Assembly: GCF_023195775.1 (NCBI RefSeq)
Contig: NZ_CP096205.1
Location: forward strand, 2,916,001 to 2,980,000
Direction of reading: 5' to 3'
DNA: 64,000 nucleotides
Origin: Flavobacterium azooxidireducens
GTDB taxonomy: Bacteria > Bacteroidota > Bacteroidia > Flavobacteriales > Flavobacteriaceae
The position numbers and the translations under genes were made by a program. Every line of letters begins with the position of its first letter. The first letter of the stretch is position 1. Positions 28,092-36,289 of this stretch are shown here, piece by piece. The notes under the pieces are model-generated. The model had not been told where the DNA came from, did not search any database, and saw only the letters and a list, made by a program, of their open reading frames with translations.

Positions 28092-29564
28092 ATGAAAGCA
28101 CACACAACAAAAATCATCGGCGAAGGTTTAACTTACGATGATGTTCTGCTGATTCCCAACTACTCTGAAGTTTTACCCCGCGAAGTAAGTATTCAATCTA
28201 AATTTTCCAGAAATATTACGCTGAATGTTCCAATTGCCTCTGCTGCAATGGATACGGTGACCGAAAGTTCGATGGCGATTGCGATGGCTCAAGAAGGCGG
28301 CATTGGCGTTTTGCATAAAAATATGTCCATCGAGCAACAAGCTGCGAAAGTTCGAAAAGTGAAACGAGCAGAAGCAGGAATGATTTTGGATCCTGTCACT
28401 TTACCTTTAACAGCAACCGTTGGCGATGCAAAAGCAGCAATGCGTGAATTTAGCATTGGCGGAATTCCGGTTGTGGATGAAAACGGAATTTTAAAAGGAA
28501 TTGTGACAAATCGTGATTTGCGTTTTGAAAAGATAAACTCCCGTTCGATTTTAGAAGTAATGACGGCTGAAAATTTAATCACAGCTGAGGAAGGAACGAC
28601 TTTGCAACAAGCAGAAGGAATTTTGCAACAAAATAAAATTGAAAAACTTCCGGTGATTGATAAAAACTACAAATTGGTTGGGTTAATTACCTTTCGGGAT
28701 ATTACAAAACTGACTCAAAAACCAATTGCCAATAAAGATAAATTCGGTCGTTTGCGTGTGGCTGCTGCTCTTGGCGTAACGGCTGATGCGTTAGAACGTG
28801 CTACAGCTTTGGTGAATGCCGGTGTGGATGCGGTTATAATCGATACAGCTCACGGACATACGCAAGGTGTGGTAACGGTTTTGAAACAAGTGAAAGCTAA
28901 GTTTCCAGATTTGGATGTGGTGGTTGGAAATATCGCTACACCCGAAGCGGCTTTATATTTAGTTGAAAACGGAGCTGATGCCGTGAAAGTTGGAATCGGA
29001 CCAGGTTCAATTTGTACCACACGAGTGGTTGCCGGAGTTGGATTTCCACAGTTTTCTGCGGTGTTGGAAGTCGCAGCTGCCATTAAGGGTAGCGGAGTTC
29101 CGGTGATTGCGGATGGCGGAATTCGTTACACAGGAGATATTCCGAAAGCGATTGCTGCCGGAGCCGATTGTGTGATGTTAGGTTCGCTATTGGCCGGAAC
29201 AAAAGAATCGCCTGGTGAAACTATTATTTTTGAAGGAAGAAAATTCAAATCGTATCGCGGAATGGGTTCGGTGGAAGCAATGCAAGAAGGTTCAAAAGAC
29301 CGTTATTTTCAAGATGTGGAAGATGATGTGAAGAAACTTGTTCCGGAAGGAATTGTAGGACGAGTTCCATACAAAGGAGAATTAAACGAAAGTATGCAAC
29401 AATTCATTGGCGGTCTTCGTGCCGGAATGGGTTATTGTGGAGCAAAAGATATTCCGACTTTACAAGAAACAGGCAGATTCGTTCGAATTACAGCGAGTGG
29501 AATAGGGGAAAGCCATCCGCATAATGTGACGATTACTAAGGAGGCTCCGAATTATTCGAGGTAA
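28092..29564 (+). CDS. guaB: IMP dehydrogenase GuaB
   Basis: Oxidises IMP to XMP with NAD+, the committed step of guanine nucleotide synthesis; cytosolic tetramer. 490 aa, standard length. TIM-barrel start [20 protein letters not shown], two CBS domains at about 95-205 ([40 protein letters not shown]), the catalytic loop GPGSICTTR with its cysteine near residue 307, the phosphate site [12 protein letters not shown] and [15 protein letters not shown], and the flap [10 protein letters not shown]. Intact. Single gene between its own promoter and the terminator at 29596. Confidence 0.98.
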   Translation: MKAHTTKIIGEGLTYDDVLLIPNYSEVLPREVSIQSKFSRNITLNVPIASAAMDTVTESSMAIAMAQEGGIGVLHKNMSIEQQAAKVRKVKRAEAGMILDPVTLPLTATVGDAKAAMREFSIGGIPVVDENGILKGIVTNRDLRFEKINSRSILEVMTAENLITAEEGTTLQQAEGILQQNKIEKLPVIDKNYKLVGLITFRDITKLTQKPIANKDKFGRLRVAAALGVTADALERATALVNAGVDAVIIDTAHGHTQGVVTVLKQVKAKFPDLDVVVGNIATPEAALYLVENGADAVKVGIGPGSICTTRVVAGVGFPQFSAVLEVAAAIKGSGVPVIADGGIRYTGDIPKAIAAGADCVMLGSLLAGTKESPGETIIFEGRKFKSYRGMGSVEAMQEGSKDRYFQDVEDDVKKLVPEGIVGRVPYKGELNESMQQFIGGLRAGMGYCGAKDIPTLQETGRFVRITASGIGESHPHNVTITKEAPNYSR

Positions 29565-29595
29565 AATTTTTATTAAAATTATATTTATAGAGTCT

Positions 29596-29626
29596 AAGCC
29601 CACGGTTAAAACGTGGGCTTTTTTTT
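29596..29626 (+). terminator. Intrinsic terminator of guaB
   Basis: AAGCCCACG (29596-29604) pairs with CGTGGGCTT (29612-29620), loop GTTAAAA, followed by further T. The same GCCCACGG word is reused in the palindrome at 29667. Confidence 0.9.
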
Positions 29627-29666
29627 AGTTTTTCATAAAAATATTATTTGCTAGCAACATAATCCC

Positions 29667-29690
29667 AGCCCACGGTTTAAACCGTGGGCT
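29667..29690. repeat. Perfect 24-bp palindrome (AGCCCACGGTTT and its complement)
   Basis: AGCCCACGGTTT at 29667-29678 followed without spacer by its exact reverse complement to 29690. Shares the GCCCACGG word with the guaB terminator 60 bp upstream, so the two look like copies of one palindromic element. It may serve as a second transcription stop between guaB and the tRNA region. Confidence 0.7.
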
Positions 29691-29699
29691 ATTTTTACC

Positions 29700-29758
29700 G
29701 AAAACAAAAATCCCTCCCACATCGTGGAAAGGATTTTGGTGGTCGGGGTGGCAGGATT
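29700..29758 (-). repeat. Duplicated 3' end of tRNA-Pro plus terminator
   Basis: About 59 bp repeat 29864-29923 with one missing A. The shared block covers the last 19 bases of the tRNA-Pro gene, including its CCA, and the downstream terminator hairpin; beyond GGCAGGATT the two copies diverge. Only the copy at 29905-29982 forms a full tRNA. This layout resembles an attachment-site scar left by an element that used the tRNA 3' end. Confidence 0.75.
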
Positions 29759-29863
29759 ATTCCATGAACCTGAATTAAGGAAATGTTGCTCACCAAAATC
29801 CTTTGAGCTTTGCTCTGAGTTATTTTTTTGTTTTCCAACCTTACAAGCAAACTTGACGGTTCA

Positions 29864-29900
29864 GAAAACAAAAAATCCCTCCCACATCGTGGAAAGGATT
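29864..29900 (-). terminator. Intrinsic terminator of tRNA-Pro
   Basis: On the minus strand AATCCTTTCCAC pairs over its whole length with GTGGGAGGGATT (including G-T pairs) around loop GAT, followed by a T-run. It begins 4 bases after the CCA end. The duplicated block at 29700-29758 carries the same hairpin. Confidence 0.8.
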
Positions 29901-29904
29901 TTGG

Positions 29905-29982
29905 TGGTCGGGGTGGCAGGATTCGAACCTGCGGCCTCCTGCTCCCAAAGCAGGCGCGATAACCGGGCTACGCTACACCCCG
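29905..29982 (-). tRNA. tRNA-Pro (anticodon TGG)
   Basis: 78 bases including the encoded CCA. Acceptor stem CGGGGTG / CACCCCG, discriminator A, D-arm with GTAGCGTAGCCCGGTTATCG, anticodon stem CCTGC / GCAGG with loop TTTGGGA giving anticodon TGG, short variable region, and T-arm GCAGG TTCGAAT CCTGC. All four stems pair. The overlapping open frame at 29724-30008 on the other strand is spurious. Confidence 0.97.
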
Positions 29983-30124
29983 CAAAAGAAATAAATTTTC
30001 TCTATTAGAGGGTGCAAATATACTATTAAAATTAGTTTTACCAAACCTAATTTTAAATAAAATTATACTATTCAAAAATTATTAAAACTAATCAACAATT
30101 AAGAATTAATTTTTATTTAAAACT

Positions 30125-30132
30125 TACATTTG
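30125..30132 (+). promoter_or_regulatory. -7 element (TACATTTG) of trxB
   Basis: Exact TAnnTTTG. It contains the in-frame TTG at 30130, which therefore cannot be the start; the ATG at 30157 is 24 bp downstream. Confidence 0.6.
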
Positions 30133-30156
30133 CATCGAAATTTAGAAATCAAAATT

Positions 30157-31104
30157 ATGTCTGATACAATAGAAAAAGTTAAGTGCTTAATTATAGGTTC
30201 CGGTCCTGCAGGTTATACGGCTGCAATTTATGCTGCCAGAGCCAATATGTTTCCGGTTTTGTACCAAGGAACGCAACCCGGTGGTCAATTAACAACTACC
30301 AACGAAGTTGAAAATTTTCCGGGTTATCCTGATGGCGTGACCGGACCGGAAATGATGGTTCAATTACAGGAGCAAGCCAAACGTTTCGGAACGGATATTC
30401 GTGATGGTTGGGCAACCAAAGTTGATTTTTCGGGACCGATTCATAAGGTTTGGGTAAATGATACGAAAGAAATTCATTGTGAAACTGTAATTATTTCTAC
30501 CGGAGCTTCGGCAAAATATTTAGGATTACCATCGGAACAACATTATTTGCAAATGGGTGGTGGCGTTTCTGCTTGTGCCGTTTGCGACGGATTTTTTTAC
30601 AGAAATCAAGAAGTTGTAATCGTTGGAGCAGGTGATTCGGCTTGTGAAGAAGCTCATTACTTATCAAAATTATGTAAAAAAGTAACTATGTTGGTGCGAA
30701 GCGAGAAATTCCGTGCGTCAAAAATTATGGAAGCAAGAGTTCGCAAAACTGAAAATATCGAGATTTTATTAAATACCGAAACCGTTGAAGTAAAAGGTGA
30801 CGGACAAGTTGTAACTTCCGTTTTAGTAAAAGAAAGAACTACCGGAGTGGAAACTGAAATTCCTGCTACAGGATTTTTCGTTGCCATTGGTCATAAACCA
30901 AACACCGACATTTTTGCAGATTATTTAAAACTAGACGAAACCGGATATATCATCAACGTTCCCGGAAGAGCATTAACCAATGTAGAAGGTGTTTTTGTTG
31001 CCGGAGATGCTGCCGATCATGTTTACAGACAAGCCATTACTGCAGCCGGAACCGGTTGTATGGCAGCTTTGGATGCTGAACGTTATTTGGCAAGTAAAGA
31101 TTAA
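30157..31104 (+). CDS. trxB: Thioredoxin-disulfide reductase TrxB
   Basis: FAD/NADPH enzyme that keeps thioredoxin reduced in the cytosol. 315 aa, standard for the low-molecular-weight type. FAD site LIIGSGPAGYTAAIYAARA at about residues 11-29, redox pair CAVC at Cys140/Cys143, NADPH site VIVGAGDSACEEA near 155, and the C-terminal FAD motif GVFVAGDAADHVYRQAITAAG. The start is the ATG at 30157 because the upstream TTG lies in the promoter. Its end faces the converging GIN-domain gene across a long palindrome at 31130-31189, a likely two-way terminator. Confidence 0.97.
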   Translation: MSDTIEKVKCLIIGSGPAGYTAAIYAARANMFPVLYQGTQPGGQLTTTNEVENFPGYPDGVTGPEMMVQLQEQAKRFGTDIRDGWATKVDFSGPIHKVWVNDTKEIHCETVIISTGASAKYLGLPSEQHYLQMGGGVSACAVCDGFFYRNQEVVIVGAGDSACEEAHYLSKLCKKVTMLVRSEKFRASKIMEARVRKTENIEILLNTETVEVKGDGQVVTSVLVKERTTGVETEIPATGFFVAIGHKPNTDIFADYLKLDETGYIINVPGRALTNVEGVFVAGDAADHVYRQAITAAGTGCMAALDAERYLASKD

Positions 31105-31129
31105 ATAGAATTTAATATTCTAAAAAAAT

Positions 31130-31189
31130 AGCCACGAATTCCACTAATTTACACGAATTAATTTGTGTAAATTAGTGGAATTCGTGGCT
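31130..31189. repeat. Long palindrome with ATTCGTGGC words, two-way terminator
   Basis: 25-bp arms (31130-31154 and 31165-31189) are exact reverse complements: AGCCACGAATTCCACTAATT plus TACAC, and the matching right arm ending ATTCGTGGCT. The 10-bp loop is GAATTAATTT. T or A runs lie on both sides. It sits between the converging trxB and GIN-domain genes. The word GTGTAAATTAGTGG is one I know from intergenic DNA of many Bacteroidota, so it is probably an interspersed element as well as a terminator. Confidence 0.85.
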
Positions 31190-31228
31190 TTTACTTTAAT
31201 TATTTGTGTTCAGAAAATTGACTGAAAG

Positions 31229-32065
31229 TTATTTTAATAGTTTTTTGTTGAGTGAAGATTCGTCTGCAAATCGTTTGATTTCGATAGTTGCATTTCCATA
31301 AAGAGTTGTTGCGGATTTACCTGAAGATTCTAAAACAAGTTTACTGGCTACTTGAACACTGTTTTTTGAACTTCCTTCTGTGATGACTGAAGCGGTTTGA
31401 GCTACTAAATTTTTTCCAATAAAATCGGAGCTGTTATCCATTCTTAGTTTTAAATCGTTGATGTCGCCTTCGATGTTGGCAGCTGCTTTTTGATACATAT
31501 CGCATTTAAAATTAGAAGAACGAACTAAGGCTTTTACGTTTGTATTTTTGCTTAATTCAAAAATAGCATCATCGGATTTTAGGTTGATTTCAATTTTTGA
31601 TTTATCGTTGGCAATCAAAGTAAAATTGGCACAATCTGCATTTAAAAATAAACGTGAATCGTCATAGCATTTGAATGTAACTTGGCTAAGTTTTACATCG
31701 GCTAGGGCTGTTACATTGGCATCGCCTTTGGCAACCAGCATTTTAAAACTATCGGTGTAGGTTATTCGGATACTGGTTTTTTTTGCTCCGGAAATATTGT
31801 GCACTAATCCGATGCGAAGGGTTGTTCCATTTAGTTTGATGTCAAAGGATTCGTGCGTGTTGTCGTCTGCTTCAATTTCGATGGAAGGTTGATCGCCTTT
31901 TACGATAAAAACATCAATGTCGTCTTCTACTTCGAGGCTGTCGAAGTTGCCAATTTCTTTTTGTGAGATGGTTACAATTTTAGAGGCTTTGAGTTTTTCT
32001 TTTTTTTGACTCCATGTTACGGTGGAAAAAAGAATAGCTGCGAATAGGATTAGAAATTTTTTCAT
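31229..32065 (-). CDS. GIN-domain (DUF2807) secreted protein
   Basis: 278-aa exported protein. The start is the ATG at 32065, giving MKKFLILFAAILFSTVTWSQ, a clean signal peptide; the longer frame to 32146 runs through the promoter. The body (FDSLEVEDDIDVFIVKGDQP, IEADDN, TLRIGL) is the GIN/DUF2807 fold, a right-handed beta-helix-like repeat with short NNS/KSK turns, here with weak periodicity. The family is described as a putative adhesin-like domain; the actual role is unknown. It lies downstream of the PadR-PspC-GIN operon but has its own -7 element at 32085-32092, directly after that operon's terminator. The similar domain in the neighbour suggests a related envelope function. Confidence 0.85.
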   Translation of the reverse strand: MKKFLILFAAILFSTVTWSQKKEKLKASKIVTISQKEIGNFDSLEVEDDIDVFIVKGDQPSIEIEADDNTHESFDIKLNGTTLRIGLVHNISGAKKTSIRITYTDSFKMLVAKGDANVTALADVKLSQVTFKCYDDSRLFLNADCANFTLIANDKSKIEINLKSDDAIFELSKNTNVKALVRSSNFKCDMYQKAAANIEGDINDLKLRMDNSSDFIGKNLVAQTASVITEGSSKNSVQVASKLVLESSGKSATTLYGNATIEIKRFADESSLNKKLLK

Positions 32066-32084
32066 TTTGATGTAGTTTATAAAG

Positions 32085-32092
32085 CAAATATA
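32085..32092 (-). promoter_or_regulatory. -7 element (TATATTTG) of the 278-aa GIN protein
   Basis: CAAATATA on the plus strand; exact TAnnTTTG on the minus strand, 20 bp before the ATG at 32065. It immediately follows the T-run of the upstream operon's terminator. Confidence 0.6.
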
Positions 32093-32126
32093 AAAAAACA
32101 TCCCGATTTTTAAACGGGATGTTTGT
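32093..32126 (-). terminator. Intrinsic terminator of the PadR-PspC-GIN operon
   Basis: AAACATCCCG pairs with CGGGATGTTT around a nine-base AT loop; on the minus strand a T-run follows and merges into the promoter of the next gene. Confidence 0.8.
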
Positions 32127-32173
32127 AAAGATATGATTTTTTGCACGCTTTTAGTAGCCTATAGTTCACTTTC

Positions 32174-32265
32174 TAGCCCTGACCGACCGGTTATCCCACG
32201 CTTTTGCGTGGATAATAGGGAGGGCAGGAACATGGATGGCATAGAAGCCCAAGCCACTCGCTCCT
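32174..32265 (+). repeat. Shorter CTAGCCC-type repeat, probable divergent copy (E)
   Basis: Starts CTAGCCCTGACCG, holds an internal hairpin (TTATCCCACGC ... GCGTGGATAA), continues with GGGCAGGAACATGG and ends CACTCGCTCCT. It shares the end words (CTAGCCC ... CTCC) and the GGCAGGAA-like block with the 145-bp family but is only about 92 bp long. It ends 2 bp before the stop codon of the 246-aa GIN gene. Confidence 0.5.
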
Positions 32266-32267
32266 AA

Positions 32268-33008
32268 TTAATTTGAACGAACGGATCCACCAGAAGAGGT
32301 TACTTTGGTCACGGTTTTGGGTGTGTTGTGGTATTTTATATCGCTTCCGCTCGAAGCTTTTGCGTCTAAACTCAAGATGGGATGCACATCGATGGAGCTG
32401 CCGCTGGACGATTTGGCAGTCACATCGTTGGTGAGCAATTCGTCGGCTTCGATGTCGCTTCCGCTGGATGATTCTGCTTCGAGTTTTAAGGCTTTTCCTT
32501 TTACTTCGATTTCGCTTCCGCTACTGGAGTCGCAAGTAAGTCTTTCGGCTTCTACGGTTAGTTTTATTTCACTTCCGCTGGATGCTTTTGTTTCGAGTGA
32601 GCTCACAACGAGAGTGTTTTTACTTTTTATAGAAGCTCCGCTGGACGTTCTAAGCGATTCGATGTTTGGCAACGACACAAAAACGGTTTTGGATTTGGTG
32701 TTTTTGACACTTTTTTCCATTGCTATTTTTAATGTTCCGTCTATAATATTGGTTGTGATGAACTCGATAATGTTGTCATCGGCTTTTACTTGGATAGATT
32801 TTGAATCGCTTTGCGTTACTTCTACATCGATTCCGTGTGATACTTCGATGTTGGTGAATTCACCGGTTACGGGTCGGTTTACCGTTGTAACGTTTCCGCT
32901 TCCTTTGACAGCATCGCCTAAATCTAAACTAAATTGACAGGATGCAAACAAAAGAGCTGTGATTAATGCAACAACTGTTTTGGTAAGGTAAACGATAAAC
33001 TTGATCAT
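32268..33008 (-). CDS. GIN-domain (DUF2807) lipoprotein
   Basis: 246-aa lipoprotein: signal with lipobox LFASC (Cys24). The mature part opens VKGSGNVTTVNRPVTGEFTN and FTNIEVSHGIDVEVTQ, the head-GIN signature, followed by a beta-helix-like series of SSGSEI/SSGSDI turns (about seven copies). No known enzymatic role. Its ATG overlaps the stop of the PspC gene by 4 bp (ATGA), so it is coupled to it. Order PadR-PspC-GIN points to a regulated envelope-stress operon. An opposite-strand open frame of 210 codons over the same bases is only a shadow of the SSGS repeat. Confidence 0.9.
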   Translation of the reverse strand: MIKFIVYLTKTVVALITALLFASCQFSLDLGDAVKGSGNVTTVNRPVTGEFTNIEVSHGIDVEVTQSDSKSIQVKADDNIIEFITTNIIDGTLKIAMEKSVKNTKSKTVFVSLPNIESLRTSSGASIKSKNTLVVSSLETKASSGSEIKLTVEAERLTCDSSSGSEIEVKGKALKLEAESSSGSDIEADELLTNDVTAKSSSGSSIDVHPILSLDAKASSGSDIKYHNTPKTVTKVTSSGGSVRSN

Positions 33009-34744
33009 GGTTTGTTTGTTTTTATGATTACACCTTCTTTATTGATTTCTAAACCTTTGAATTTTCTTTTTTCTTCTGATTTATTGGTCTCTTTGATATG
33101 TATGCCATCGGTGCTGATTGTTACAGTTGAAGAAACTGAATCGTCTGTTGCATCTGTTTCAACATCGTTGTATTCGTTTTCTTCAATCGGACAGTTCAGG
33201 CACTTGATTTGCTCTTTGGTCACTTTATAGATGTAGTCCTCTGAGCTGTAATGCAAATTGAAAAAGCCATTGTTTGATGAATCAAAACGTTGTACAGTGC
33301 TATCGGGTCTTAGAATTGTTCCTTGTGGCAAGTATAAATACAATTCAACTTCCTGACTTCTGTATTTGTTTTTTAAATCGGTAATGAAATAATTGTCTAA
33401 AATTAATTTATTTCCTTCAAATTTAAAAGCATAATTTATTTTTTCTGCTCTTTTTTTGGCTTCAGTCATTGATTTTCCTTCTGCTCTTTTTTCAATTTGC
33501 AAATAGGGTTGAGCTTCGTCAGTATAAATCAATTCAATACTGATTTGATTTGAATAGATGATGTCGTTACCGTTTTCATCTTGCGTTACTTCAAAATCAT
33601 TGTAATGAAAATCTTTAGCATAATAATCGTTGAATTTAAATTGAATATCCAACGTATCATTTGGCATTAGGTTCAGTGTTTCTTTTTGCACGATTTTTCC
33701 GTTGTAGGCAATTTCAGTGGCTTGTTTTATTCCGAATGAAATTAAAATTCCAACTGCAATTAACCATAACGCTAACAACGTATATTTTGCAACATTTCCA
33801 ATTGATTTCATGTTTGTAATTAGCAGTTTTAATCCTAAAATAAGTAGGAAGAAAAACGGAATTCCGATTGCTAAAACACTTAAAATTACTACCAACCAAA
33901 TTGGAAATTCGCTCACAATTACGGCATCATAATAACTTTGCCATGGCATATCTACAAATGTGGTTGAACCGAATGTAAATCCACCAATTAACACTCCACC
34001 TAAAACAAATATGGAAAACATTAGAATAATAGCTCCGATGAATTTAGCAAAAATGCTGAAAATGGTCATAAACACTTCTCCAATGGCAGAACCTACTTTT
34101 TCAGCTCCCGATTTTGCTGCGTTTCCCATTTTTTCGTAATCTGCATTTTCTACTTTTTCTGAAAAAGAGGCAAATTCTTCACGAACTTTTTTTTCGATGT
34201 TGCTCAAATTAACCGGTTCTCCGGTCATTTGAAGTTTCTCGGTCGTCGTTTGTGCTTTAGGGATCAAAATCCATAACAAAATGTAGAGAAAGATTGGAAA
34301 TCCAACCCCGGCAATTACGATTAATACTAAGGCTAAACGAATCCACAAAGCATCAATACCAAAATAATGACCTAATCCAGCAGAAACTCCACCTAAAATG
34401 TTTTTATCTATATCGCGGTATAATTTTTTAGAAGATTTAGAAGTGGTATTAAAGTTAGATTGCGTAGCTTCTCCTTCTTCTTCAATTCTGTAATCTTCCG
34501 GTTGACCCATTACGGCGATCATAGCATCAACATCTTTGAGGTTGATTACTTGTTTGTCTGCTTCTTTGTTTTCGGTAAAAATTTCCGAAATTCTCATTTC
34601 GATGTCTTTCATAATTTCATCTTGACCGGATGAGTTTGAAAGCGAACGTTTTATAGCATCGAAATAACGATTTAATTTTTGAAAGGCATCTTCGTCTATG
34701 TGAAAGAATAAACCTCCTAAATTTATATTTACTGTTTTGTTCAT
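33005..34744 (-). CDS. PspC-domain membrane protein
   Basis: 579 aa from the ATG at 34744 (MNKTVNINLGGLFFHIDEDA). The N-terminal cytosolic part (about 1-100) is a conserved extension in Bacteroidota PspC proteins. The PspC domain follows at about 110-175 (LYRDIDKNILGGVSAGLGHY, LYILLWILIPKAQ). Three further hydrophobic segments at about 215-350 and a long C-terminal extracytoplasmic part (about 360-560) resembling the GIN-adjacent region. PspC proteins respond to envelope stress, but the partners PspA/B are absent here. The gene starts 6 bp after the PadR stop and overlaps the next gene by 4 bp. Confidence 0.9.
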   Translation of the reverse strand: MNKTVNINLGGLFFHIDEDAFQKLNRYFDAIKRSLSNSSGQDEIMKDIEMRISEIFTENKEADKQVINLKDVDAMIAVMGQPEDYRIEEEGEATQSNFNTTSKSSKKLYRDIDKNILGGVSAGLGHYFGIDALWIRLALVLIVIAGVGFPIFLYILLWILIPKAQTTTEKLQMTGEPVNLSNIEKKVREEFASFSEKVENADYEKMGNAAKSGAEKVGSAIGEVFMTIFSIFAKFIGAIILMFSIFVLGGVLIGGFTFGSTTFVDMPWQSYYDAVIVSEFPIWLVVILSVLAIGIPFFFLLILGLKLLITNMKSIGNVAKYTLLALWLIAVGILISFGIKQATEIAYNGKIVQKETLNLMPNDTLDIQFKFNDYYAKDFHYNDFEVTQDENGNDIIYSNQISIELIYTDEAQPYLQIEKRAEGKSMTEAKKRAEKINYAFKFEGNKLILDNYFITDLKNKYRSQEVELYLYLPQGTILRPDSTVQRFDSSNNGFFNLHYSSEDYIYKVTKEQIKCLNCPIEENEYNDVETDATDDSVSSTVTISTDGIHIKETNKSEEKRKFKGLEINKEGVIIKTNKP

Positions 34745-34749
34745 GACGA

Positions 34750-35079
34750 TTATTTTTGATTGGTTATGGTGTTCACAGCGTTTGATAATTCTCCCCAAGT
34801 GCTGTTTAGTTCGGTTAAAAATTGTTTTCCTATTTCGGTGAGGGCGTAGTATTTTCTAGGCGGTCCCGAAGTTGATTCCTCCCAACGATAGTTGAGTAAT
34901 CCGTCATTTTTTAATCTGGTTAGGAGCGGATAAACTGTACCCTCCACAACCAACAATTTAGCGTTTTTCAAGGTGTCTAAAATTTCAGAGGTATAGGCTT
35001 CTTTTTCCTTTAAGACTGAAAGTATACAGAACTCTAAAACACCTTTTCGCATCTGGGCTTTTGTGTTTTCAATATTCAT
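34750..35079 (-). CDS. PadR-family transcriptional regulator
   Basis: 109-aa winged-helix repressor: KGVLEFCILSVLKEKEAYTS then EILDTLKNAKLLVVEGTVYP and LLTRLKNDGLLNYRWEES, ending GPPRKYYALTEIGKQFL, a full PadR domain. It heads the PadR-PspC-GIN operon with a 5-bp gap to the PspC gene. Regulators of this type with PspC partners are typical in Bacteroidota and presumably repress their own operon, with the wing and C-terminal helix as dimer parts. The ligand is unknown. Confidence 0.93.
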   Translation of the reverse strand: MNIENTKAQMRKGVLEFCILSVLKEKEAYTSEILDTLKNAKLLVVEGTVYPLLTRLKNDGLLNYRWEESTSGPPRKYYALTEIGKQFLTELNSTWGELSNAVNTITNQK

Positions 35080-35169
35080 AATTCATGATAAGATTTTTAG
35101 TTTAACTAATTCGTTTTTTGATTTGATTGATTTGCCTTTCGGCGATGATTGATTTGATGATTGAAACTC

Positions 35170-35595
35170 TTATTTGATAAAATTAATGGTAAACGGATAT
35201 TTGTAAACAGATCCTTCGTTAGCTCTCACGGTTCCTAAAATAACCAAAATGAATTCTGCAATGGTCCAAATTCCTAAAACGGATAATGAGATAATTCCGG
35301 CTGTGATTAAATCAATCGGAATAACATCGCCACCTGCATTTTCAATTTCGATGTAGTTTGCTATTGAGCCAATAAAAAAGATACCTAATACAATGGCAAT
35401 AACTATACTGTATGCCAAAATACTTAAATGAAAATTGACAACTGCTTTTCCGTTTTCATCAACATACTCTGATTGATGTTTCTTTGTTTGCCAAATAATC
35501 AAGGGAACTACTATTCCTGCAAAAGGAATAAGATACTTTGCAAATGCACTTAAATGCAATAATGCTGCTGTTGTTTTTTCGTTTTGTGATGTCAT
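35170..35595 (-). CDS. DUF4870 domain membrane protein
   Basis: 141-aa protein with three membrane segments. LLHLSAFAKYLIPFAGIVVP then LIIWQTKKHQSEYVDENGKA and VVNFHLS are the DUF4870 signature, followed by YSIVIAIVLGIFFIGS and a last helix (IWTIAEFILVILGTVRANEG). Function unknown. It is transcribed ahead of, and in the same direction as, the PadR operon, but 90 bp separate them. It has an exact -7 element (TATATTTG on the minus strand, 35624-35631), about 30 bp before its ATG. Confidence 0.88.
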   Translation of the reverse strand: MTSQNEKTTAALLHLSAFAKYLIPFAGIVVPLIIWQTKKHQSEYVDENGKAVVNFHLSILAYSIVIAIVLGIFFIGSIANYIEIENAGGDVIPIDLITAGIISLSVLGIWTIAEFILVILGTVRANEGSVYKYPFTINFIK

Positions 35596-35623
35596 AATTA
35601 AAAGTATATAATAATATCCTATG

Positions 35624-35631
35624 CAAATATA
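35624..35631 (-). promoter_or_regulatory. -7 element (TATATTTG) of the DUF4870 gene
   Basis: CAAATATA on the plus strand, exact TAnnTTTG on the minus strand, 28 bp upstream of the ATG at 35595. Confidence 0.6.
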
Positions 35632-35738
35632 TGTCTAAAAAAAGGTATTGTGTTACGCATAGTACTGATATTTAACATAAAATTAACAATTTAAAGTTAT
35701 TGAAATAAAGCTTATATTTACCAAAAAAATCAGTGTTT

Positions 35739-36194
35739 ATGCAGTTTACAGCCGGAAATATCAATACATTTTTATTTTTTAAATTACCTTCCGCTTTTTG
35801 GTGTGGCGTTCGAGCAAAATCGTTGGATAACGACCAATGTACTGTGACAGTCAAACACCGATGGTTTAATCAAAATCCGTTTAATTCGATGTATTTTGCT
35901 GTTCAGGCAATGGCTGCAGAGCTTTCAACGGGAGCTTTAGTAATGTATCAAATTAAGAAAAGTGGTAAAAAAATTTCCATGCTTGTAGCCAATAACAAAG
36001 GTAACTTTACCAAAAAAGCTACCGGAAGAATCACTTTTGTTTGCAAAGACGGACATTTAATTGAGCAAGCTATTCAAAGAACTATTGCAACCGGAGAAGG
36101 ACAAACTTTCTGGATGAAATCTTTCGGAAGAGATGAAAGAGGTGATCAAGTTTCTGAAATGGAATTCGAATGGAGTGTGCGTTTAAAACAATAG
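35739..36194 (+). CDS. DUF4442 hotdog-fold protein
   Basis: 151 aa from the ATG at 35739 (MQFTAGNINTFLFFKLPSAF); a GTG two codons earlier is less likely. The sequence (FNSMYFAVQAMAAELSTGAL, then VTVKHRWFNQNPF just before) matches DUF4442, a hotdog-fold family related to acyl-CoA thioesterases. Substrate unknown; no catalytic residue can be assigned with confidence. A near-consensus TATATTTA lies about 20 bp upstream. It stands alone, divergent from the DUF4870 gene. Confidence 0.85.
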   Translation: MQFTAGNINTFLFFKLPSAFWCGVRAKSLDNDQCTVTVKHRWFNQNPFNSMYFAVQAMAAELSTGALVMYQIKKSGKKISMLVANNKGNFTKKATGRITFVCKDGHLIEQAIQRTIATGEGQTFWMKSFGRDERGDQVSEMEFEWSVRLKQ

Positions 36195-36289
36195 TTTATT
36201 CCTTTTTGCCTTCTATGACAACCCTTAAACTAATCCTAATTAACTTTACTTTTAGACCGTTTGCCTGTAACTTTGTATAAAAATAAGCT

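Noticed and set aside
29724..30008. 94-codon open frame with repeated ERILVVGVAGF
   Set aside because: It is a translation of the duplicated tRNA-Pro 3' end and of the tRNA itself on the opposite strand; not a protein gene.
32305..32937. 210-codon open frame opposite the GIN lipoprotein
   Set aside because: Serine/leucine-rich shadow of the SSGS repeats on the other strand. The GIN gene has a signal peptide, operon context and family match.
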